A stretch of 64,000 nt of DNA from Galeopsis tetrahit (taxonomy: Eukaryota > Streptophyta > Magnoliopsida > Lamiales > Lamiaceae), in assembly GCA_963675135.1 (NCBI GenBank), contig OY776132.1, positions 4,836,001 to 4,900,000 on the forward strand. Direction: 5' to 3'. The stretch's first letter is position 1. Each line of letters opens with the position of its first letter. Position numbers and translations under genes: made by a program. Below, in pieces: positions 56,560-64,000 of the stretch. The notes beneath the pieces are model-generated. The model saw only the letters and a program-made list of their open reading frames with translations. It had not been told where the DNA came from and ran no database searches.

Positions 56560-58160
56560 TCGTGTAATCATGAGCTAATTGTTAGATATGTTGATACATG
56601 AATGTTTTGTTTGATTTTTAGGTAAATCAAGGAGTTTCGAAGCAAATCACGAGAAATCCAGCCGTTGGATCAATCCAATGAGTCAACCACAAGAAAGGCA
56701 TCAAGAAGAGGGTCGAAATGAGACGAGAATCGAGCCGATCGGGCATCGGGATAGAGAGTTATGCATGAAACGAGAAGAGAAGGAGGGAACTCGGCCGAAT
56801 CTGTAACTTTGGACATCACTGCGCACTCGGCCGAGTGACTCAACTCGGCCGAATCTGCAATTTTTGAAATTACTGCGCACTCGGCCGAGTAAGGTGGAAT
56901 GCCGTAGCCACTGAAATTGAAGACCACTCGGCCGAGTGACCCTCACTCGGTCGAGCCTCGGCTGGAAAAGTCGCATAACGTTTTTATAAGTGATCAACTC
57001 GGCCGAGTTACAGAGAAAAATTGCCCCACTTCGTTTTTGACCTAGAAACACGTGCCAAGCTCAAGGGGGAGGGTATAAAAGGCCACAAGTTTGTTTTTCA
57101 AGGGGATTCCACACATTGAGAAGACTCTACACATAGTAATAGGTTTTGAAGCATTTTTCCTTCTAGTTTTTCATAGATTAACTTAGTACTTAGTCAATTT
57201 GTCATTTCAATCAAGGATTGTAAGTGGGCTTTGCTTATTTCATCATATTGTAGCTACAAATCCATCATCAAGGTGATATCTCTCAATTTTAAGTTTCGAT
57301 TTGGTAATTACTTTCTACATTTCAATTTCTCTATTAATTAGCATGGGCTTTATGTTATTTTGTGTTGTAGCCATGAGATTCTCTTCTAGAACCATGGGCT
57401 AATCCCCAATTGCCTTGGGTGTGGATGTTTTGATGGGAATTTAGTGTAATTGTGAAGTAATTGCATGATTCACTTAGGATTTGGGTGTAAATGTTTCTAG
57501 AGTTGTATTTTGTTTGATTCATTTGATTGGTCAACCCTATTAGCTAGCATTTTCGATTGTGTTGATTGCAACGAGAGTTGGGTTTGCATGATTGGGGTGT
57601 GAGTGTGAGCTTTGGTCAATTGAATAGAAGTTAATTAGTAATTAGCTAACCGAGAGGAGGTTAATGGCTAGACCGACAACTTTAGACACTAAACGAATAG
57701 AGGTCGTCTAGGAGTTTGGTGAGAGGGCGTTTCATAAGCATTAGTAACCGTGTTGAAAGTGCTTATGAAACACTATTCTAGGAGCTTATGGTATTTGGTT
57801 AGATACTATAATTGCTAATCAATGCACAATGTTCGCCTATGCCTTTCAAGGGGGTTTGCACACTTGTGTGATAGCCTTTAGCTTAATCCGAATTCATATC
57901 TAATTCATGTAATTGGTTCACTAGTTCATTAATTTCTAACAAAACGGAAACACCCGAGGCAATACACTTCTCTTGCACTTTCCAAACGAAAGTTAGTTAG
58001 TTCATTATTTCTAGTCACTATTACTTATTACTTTAGTTAATCTAGTTTAATATATTTGTTCTTATTCCCGAAATTCCAAACAAACAAGTTTAGTTACTAC
58101 AATAACATGATAACTTGCAACTTTAGAGATTTATTGACACTCAATTAAGTTCTTGGAACG
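56560..58160 (+). repeat. Athila-like gypsy LTR, copy 2 (truncated)
   Basis: Aligned with 36880-38640 over most of its length (AACCATGGGCTAA, TTGCCTTGGGTGTGGATG, AACGGAAACACCCGAGGCAA). A TATA box (TATAAAAGG, 57074-57082) points to the plus strand. Homology stops near 58160, about 200 bp before the NERD gene's start codon. It carries its own array of palindromes upstream of the TATA box. Confidence 0.65.
56789..57008. repeat. Array of the 12-bp palindrome ACTCGGCCGAGT
   Basis: Four perfect copies (56825, 56879, 56926, 56997) and three partial ones (56789, 56843, 56945). Part of the array comes from a 54-bp tandem duplication (56789 to 56843, 56825 to 56879). It lies 65 bp before the TATA box of the LTR. 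Confidence 0.9.
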
Positions 58161-58359
58161 AAAATATACTTGGGAAAAACTTATCTAAAAATACGAACAA
58201 GTCAGTACGTACGGGAAAGAAAAATAAAATTGAGGGTGTAAATTGGAGTAAATATGAATAGACCGGGCCTTGAAATTTAAAACGGGTCAACCCGGTGGAG
58301 TGCAGATAAAATTTCATCAGCAATTTTTTCTGAAAATTTTGGTAGAAGGTGAGCTGAGG

Positions 58360-61232
58360 ATGTGGACTGAGTTGATATGCGGTTTGTTTTTTTATCGCAT
58401 AGTGAAGCGCTTCTTCTACGCAGATGAAGCAAACGATCTCGATTTCTCCCGCTTCGATGCCCTATTCGCCGTCGCCAAAAGGTTCAATTTCTCCCCCTTT
58501 TTTTTTCTCAATTTTCTGTTTCAGATTCTTTGCTGGGTGATAATGTGTGTTTTGGTGGGAATAAATAGACTGCAGAAGCTTTATCAAGGAAGCAAAGTTT
58601 ACGTAGGGCTCCAAATTCCAGACTTCGATTCTGCTACTCGAAAGAATATTGATCTTGTTCTCGTCACTAATCAGTGAGTAATATTTTTTGCCCTAAATAC
58701 TTCATTCCATTCTGATGTCTTGTTCCCAGAAATGTTTGCACTAATTTATGGCTACACAAACTAAGAAAGAAAAATGTGTAATGAGCACTTAATTTTATAA
58801 GCTTTTATAAATAAGTGAAGTAAATGATTTGATTGAGGGTAAAAGTAGTGTGTGAATATCGTGAGGGTAGGGTTTATGAAAAAAATTCGTTTTTGTGATT
58901 TGCAAACAATTGTAGGACAGGACGAATAAGGAAAGAGTGCAAACAAACAATTGTGGAAGGAGGGAGTGTATCTTTGAGATAAAAGGGAATTGTTAATAGT
59001 TGGATAATAAATTTATTATGGCTTTTCTGCAGAGAGGCAGTGGTGATTTCGGTTAAGAATTTATCTGGAGTTGTGTAAATTGATGAGGATAATAATTGGG
59101 TGTGTGCTGATACAATGAGCCATAAGACTGAGCGACTTCCGAACCCCGTAAGCCTTCATCAGCCTTCTGGTTTTGGCATTCTCTTTACAGTCATGATCTT
59201 GATCCTTTTTGTTTGTATTAAAAATGTTTAAAAGCTCATATGGTACAAGCATGACTATTAGGTTCATTGAACTGTGCGCGATTTTGGGTTTAGTTTAATT
59301 TGCATACATTATTGCATTTGCAGTAATATGGTTTAGTTAGAAGTGGAATTTCATTCATTTGTGAGCTGAAGACTCTGCTAGGTGAACTTATTCATGATGA
59401 GCCATTTTTGTCCATTGTAATAGTTGTCTAGTACAATGGACCACAATCTGATGCACCTTAGCATAGATTTTCGGTTTTGCTTCTTGTATAGGCGGTGATT
59501 CTGTCGGACATTGTATATCAAGTACTAATAGTTTCCTTCGCCATTTGCTCAAATCAATCCTTGTTAGTTTGTTGCTCTCTCTAGCAAACTGTTATGCCCA
59601 ACACGTGTGTATTTATGCAATTCAGGTAGATGAAACAAGAGAACTAGTTTCTGTCCTCGAGCAATATCTTGATCAAAGGGGAGTTGCTTTGCCAGCAGGA
59701 TATTTGTCTTATAAAGTCATATGTCCAAACCCAAAATTTGGGTAAACTTTTCTTTTTGCTCTGTTTTCTGCGGTTTATCTTCTTTTCTTTGGCCATTTTC
59801 CTTTTACGACTTAAATTTGGATTTGGATAACTTTTGCCGGTTTAATGGTGTAGCTTCACTTATCTGATGTACTGAAAAAACTTCTCATCATGCCCCATGT
59901 TCATTATATGAGTGTATCAAGTTTTTTGCAAAGACAAACATTTCCTAGTTTTTAAGATTACAGTTTTCGTATTATAAACATGCTAGAATACTGTAAATCT
60001 TCCTAACCAGATCTGGTGCTCAACAGATTCTGAATTGATTGGTGCCATTGTTTTTGTTGACGAAATTTGAAAATAGTTATCGAGATGTATACTTGCTTGT
60101 ATCCATCGTGGAGTAGGATGTAAAGCAAGCAACAAAGAACAACTATTATATAGTAGGGATGTAGAGCTTCAATCTAGAGGATTTCATGAAAGGATCATGC
60201 GCCATGTTGAACATGGGAAGAATGTTTTACTAAATATCGTTATACAAACAGTCTACCAATAACGATTGAAAACATAATAGCGAGAGTTGAGAAGATTGAA
60301 AAATGTTTCTTATTCTTTGTTCTCAATCATTAAATCATATACTTCATACATGTTTCTAATTCTGCTCTCTTCTAACAGTTTCATTGATTCAGACCTTTCT
60401 CCACCTGAGGTCATTACTCAGTTTACACAGTTAAAACCCGAGCAAAGAAACTTGTATTCGAAGTGGATCAAAGGTGCACTTTGTGCTGGAACTGGAAAAG
60501 AGAAAATTCAGGAGTCCTTCAGTGAGAAACTTAACTTTGTCCTCAGCACTGCTCCAATTTCAGACAGGTCTAATCAGTCGATATTTACTTTTATTACAAC
60601 AGTGTTGTGCATTTGCATCTTAAATGTTCATATCGAAGATGAATTCAAAGTATACACAAACATCTTCATTCTGCATTCGATCATCTGAAACATCAGAGAT
60701 TTGATTAGAGCGAACATGTCGGAGTTAATGAAGAAAAAAAAGATGATGTACTATCATCTCCAAATTACCTGGATTAATTGTGTGCTATTTTAGTTGAAAC
60801 TGTCGATAATAGTATAATGTTAAGCAGGTTAGAGCTCGAAGGCAACAAGTGCATTCTCGGAAAGTTTCTTGAATTCAAAGGCACACAAGATAACATCCAG
60901 TTATTAAGAAAGATCAAGAGGTCAAAAGTTAGTCGCCTCACTGTTCAGAAAACAAGCATGTTTGGTTATGGTAATGCTTCAATATCTTGTCATAGTTTTC
61001 ATTTTGTAAATTTGTTGTTATATACTATATTGAGGATCTTGATTGCACATTGGTTGTAGAGGTCCGAGTTTCGTCCACTCTACGTGACTATCGTGGGGCA
61101 GGACCTTCGTCATCACAACGAGAAGAAGTTATCGTTAAATCATACACAGAGGTAGTTTTTCAGCCGCAGAACTCTAAAAAACCGCACAAGTATAAGCTTT
61201 CTTCGGTTATGTCCATCTCACTGAGTGCTTGA
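58360..61232 (+). pseudogene. NERD-domain protein gene, seven exons, one premature stop
   Basis: Exons: 58360-58481, 58569-58673, 59033-59147, 59626-59741, 60379-60567, 60828-60970 and 61060-61232. All borders are GT-AG and phases join into 321 codons ending MSISLSA. The protein starts MWTELICGLFFYRIVKRFF, a likely N-terminal membrane segment. The NERD (nuclease-related) domain is marked by NIDLVLVT (exon 2) and VVISVKNLSG (exon 3). Later come VALPAGYLSYKVICPNP, WIKGAL, KLNFVLSTAP and SRLTVQKTSMFG, in the order I recall for uncharacterised plant NERD proteins. In exon 3 a TAA (59076-59078) interrupts at codon 91, directly after the NERD core motif. Everything else is intact, so it is a very recent pseudogene, a polymorphic null, or carries a sequencing error. 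Function in plants is not known to me. Confidence 0.82.
58760..58967 (-). mobile_element. Stowaway-like MITE remnant in intron 2 of the NERD gene
   Basis: The minus strand starts CTCCCTCC (58967) and later reads AAGCTTATAAAATTAAGTG and CATTACACATTTTTC, like the end of the Stowaway copy at 17153. The opposite terminus is missing. Confidence 0.5.
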
Positions 61233-61923
61233 GCACCGCGAGGCAACAGGTTATAATTATGTGGAACAGTTTTAAACGAAGGTTCGTTTGTGTAAATCCA
61301 TAATGTACATTCTCATCCTGGAGATGCAAGTGATATATATTAGAGCTGTCCTATACACTTACCCTTATGGACAATTCTTTCTACTACAAATATTAAGGAG
61401 ATTTTACGTGAAATCGTCTCATGGATCCATTTTGTGTGATGAATTTCCAATTACTCCATTTTACTCATTTTTACTAAGAACAACGACCCGTTTGGTTTGA
61501 TCTTTAGGAAATACTAGTATTTTTCTTATAGCTTAAGATTCTTGGTTTGATCCACTAATTTCCAATCACATCCCAAGTGTTTTTATGGTGGTAGTATGTC
61601 AAGTGTTTCATTTTGTAAAATTATTTTCATGATTTTGTCCATTTGCTTTTAATTGTAGAAAATAAAGATAATTATGAGATGTATTAGTAAAGATTCTTGG
61701 GGGTGTGATTGGAAATAAATAGATAATTATGAGATGTATTAGTAAAGATTCTTGGGGGTGTGATTGGAAATAAATATATAAACTAGTATTATATTGTACA
61801 TGAAGTGATTATATATTGTATGTGAATCAATACAATACATTTTTCAGCATATCATATTATATTTCGAAATTCAAAAACATAAGAGCTTATACTTATATAT
61901 GAACTATTATACTATATCGTATG
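61233..61923. other. 3' region of the NERD gene and repeat DNA
   Basis: Probable 3' untranslated sequence, then a 55-bp tandem duplication and a diverged AT-rich repeat (TATATTGTA.(A/G)TGAA words) that continues beyond the hAT-like MITE. Confidence 0.4.
61666..61775. repeat. Perfect two-copy tandem duplication, 55 bp
   Basis: 61666-61720 is repeated at 61721-61775, beginning AGATAATTATGAGATG. Confidence 0.9.
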
Positions 61924-62485
61924 TAGGGGTGGAAATAGGCTGGGCTAGGCTAGGCTTTACATGAAAAAGCCTGGGCCTGATTTATAAATATTGAGCCTGA
62001 GCCTGGCCTGTTATCTGTGATAGGCTTTTTTTGCAGCCTAAGCCTGGCCTTTTAAGTAAATAGGCTAGGCCTATGAGCCTTTTAGAAGCCTATTAAATAT
62101 GAATCGTAGTTCAATATTCAAAGTTGTAAATAAAATTTACTACCAAAATAAATGCATTACAACTATGAGTTTAAATACAAACATTATAATGATTTCAAAA
62201 GTACTAAAATAAATTTAACTTACTTTAATTTAATATAAATGTTAGTACTAAATTTTAAGAATAACTTATTATAAAATATATATAAATATAATATATAATG
62301 TTAAATAGGCCGGCCTGGTAGACTTATAAGGCCTTATTTAAAGTCTAAGCCTAGCCTACTTAACTAAATAGGCTTTTTAAAAAGCCTTAGCCCGGCTCAT
62401 ATTATAAATAGGCTAGGCCTAACAAGGCCCTTAATAGGCTAGGCCGTAGGCCCCTGTCGGGTAGCCCGGCCTACTTCTACCCCTA
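61924..62485. mobile_element. hAT-like MITE, 562 bp, with perfect 8-bp target duplication
   Basis: Ends TAGGGGTGGAAATAGGC and (reverse complement) TAGGGGTAGAAGTAGGC form an inverted repeat. ATCGTATG flanks both sides (61916-61923, 62486-62493), the 8-bp duplication typical of hAT transposition. The interior near the ends is rich in AGGCTAGGC/GGCCTA words. No transposase. Confidence 0.9.
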
Positions 62486-63904
62486 ATCGTATGTGAGCCG
62501 ATATTATATTGTATTTGAACCAACACTATTTACTTTCAAGTTTAGTTATAGCCTATTAGATTATACCTCGAAACTCGAAAACAATAAAGTTTATACCAAT
62601 ATATGAATTTATAATATGCTGTATATGAACTAATATTATACTGCATATTAACTAATACTATACCATAACCAAGGATGTAAAAGTCGGAAATCGAGCGGAT
62701 TTTCACTGTCCGCCTAAATTTTTTTTGTATAAAAATATACTCTAGTTTTTACCCCATAATTGATAGAATTTGACAAAAAAAAAAAAAATTATACATCATG
62801 AAAAATCATGAGTATTGCTTAGAACCTCGTTTTTCCTTGAAAAATTGTGCACGATTGTTCAAATCAGACTCCTAAATAATAATAATAAAAAAAGTAACAA
62901 AAAAAATATGAGTGTCTAGGCGACTGCCTAGGACATTTTTTTCCAAAAAAAAAACGCCTAGAGAGACAAAATCGAGTCGGTCAGGGGCCGCCTTGGTCGA
63001 TTTTTGCAACAAAGACTATATCAGAACACTTATATAAACTAAAAGTTGTATTCAATAAAAACTAAAATAAAGTGATTAAAAATATGAAGGTTTGATTGGA
63101 AAAAATAATTAAACAATGTAAAATGAAGTAAATTGAATTTTCTTAGGCTTTAAAAAATTTAAGTTGAGAGTAATAAATTATTAACGTACTATTTAATACA
63201 AAGTTATGCTCATTAAAAACTAAAATAAAGAAAGTTATGTTCATTAAAAATTAAAATAAATTGATTAAAAAATTAAAAATGAATTTTATTAGCCTTTAAA
63301 AAAAATTGTGTTGTTGACAAGTAGAATTAAACCTTTGCCATTGGATTTAAGAAGATTGTCGACAGGCTGCGCATCTGAACATTAACAAATCTGAAGTCCA
63401 TTTATTAGTACGGACTATTTACAGGGTACATAGAAGTCCACCTCGTTAGCATAAATGGGCCATGGCCCCTGTGTTATTTGCAATGGGTCTAAGTTAAATG
63501 GGCCACGGCAGCGGTGAGATTTTGTTTTGCCAAATCTTTAATTTTTGTTTGGCCACGGATAAATAACCCCCCAAATATTATGTCTTCACCCCCTCCCCAA
63601 ATTTATATTTTGAACTAATATGTAAAAAGACTATACTACCCATGTGGGTTGAGTTCACCCCACCTCTAAACAAAAAAATAAACATACTTTTTGCATTCCT
63701 CTCCCATCCAAAACATACTATTGATTTGTAATTGATTATTTTTCATGTTATTATTGTTTTATTTGATCATATTATTGCATGATTGTATAGTTGTAATGAA
63801 TATATGTGTAGTGTATTTCGTTTCCGAGTTTTTTTAAAAAAAATCGTGTTTTGCAAAAACTCAACACTGGTTCGTCGAGTTTTGTGAAATTTTTCGAAAA
63901 AAAG
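62486..63904. other. AT-rich repeat DNA without recognised gene
   Basis: 62494-62660 is a diverged copy of the sequence left of the hAT-like MITE (CCTCGAAACTCGAAAACA versus ATTTCGAAATTCAAAAACA). GCCTAGG/CGCCTAG words near 62925-62960, and AATGGGCCA(T/C)GGC twice (63457, 63498), are the only other structure noticed. Confidence 0.4.
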
Positions 63905-64000
63905 TTTCACGTTTTGAATCAAAACTCGGTCAACTTTTCCACGTTTTGATTCAAAACTCGGCCAACTTTTCCACATTTTAATTCAAGGCCAACTATTCCA
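63905..64000. repeat. 32-bp tandem repeat cut by the window end
   Basis: CACGTTTTGAATCAAAACTC (63908), CACGTTTTGATTCAAAACTC (63940) and a diverged third copy (63972) follow at 32-bp steps. The array may continue beyond the window. Confidence 0.75.

Noticed and set aside
1..64000. tRNA, rRNA or snRNA genes
   Set aside because: I saw no cloverleaf with both A and B boxes and CCA-adjacent acceptor, nor rRNA core motifs; TGGTATCAGAGCC occurrences are primer-binding sites.

Overview
The window is nuclear DNA of a flowering plant. It is AT-rich, has spliced genes with GT-AG introns, and is full of plant LTR retrotransposons (Ty1/copia, Ty3/gypsy, Sirevirus, Athila-like LTRs) and plant MITEs (Tourist-like, Stowaway-like, hAT-like). 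A dicot, perhaps an asterid, is my guess from the look of the genes; nothing here proves the clade. I found no rRNA or tRNA gene, no CRISPR array and no bacterial operon.

Layout. 1-2.95 kb: 3' half of a copia element with one in-frame stop. 3.0-3.7 kb: LINE remnant. 4.2-4.55 kb: Tourist-like MITE. 4.6-10.7 kb: minus-strand gypsy mosaic in which two different LTR types alternate around a decayed gag-pol and an intact 202-codon ORF. 11.2-12.05 kb: second gypsy gag remnant. 12.5-17.1 kb: complete but dead copia element. 17.1-20.3 kb: Stowaway MITEs and the first copy of a long AT-rich repeat. 21.5-31.66 kb: complete Sirevirus-type copia element with target-site duplication, nearly identical LTRs and a wrecked interior. 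32.1-36.6 kb: MITE, second copy of the AT-rich repeat, a solo LTR, two possible orphan exons and an RPA1-like fragment. 36.9-38.6 kb: Athila-like LTR. 39.2-39.85 kb: copia RNase H fragment. 41.3-41.7 kb: calmodulin-like gene with a MITE nest upstream. 44.6-46.8 kb: tandem repeats, a SINE-like stretch and a poly-A retroposon. 49.7-52.66 kb: intact three-exon WEB-family coiled-coil gene. 54.5-55.9 kb: chimeric gene built from fragments of three unrelated genes. 56.56-58.16 kb: second Athila-like LTR. 58.36-61.23 kb: seven-exon NERD-domain gene with one premature stop. 61.2-64 kb: repeats, including a hAT-like MITE with a perfect 8-bp target duplication.

Host genes. Only the calmodulin-like protein and the WEB-family protein look intact. 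The NERD gene keeps every splice site but carries a nonsense codon. The most unusual object is the minus-strand array at 54520-55909. Exon pieces resembling a PP2C phosphatase, the RNA-binding protein RBM48 and a SKIP2/VFB-type F-box LRR protein lie in one orientation with compatible intron phases, which is the signature of gene-fragment capture by a Pack-MULE or Helitron. I could not find the carrier's ends.
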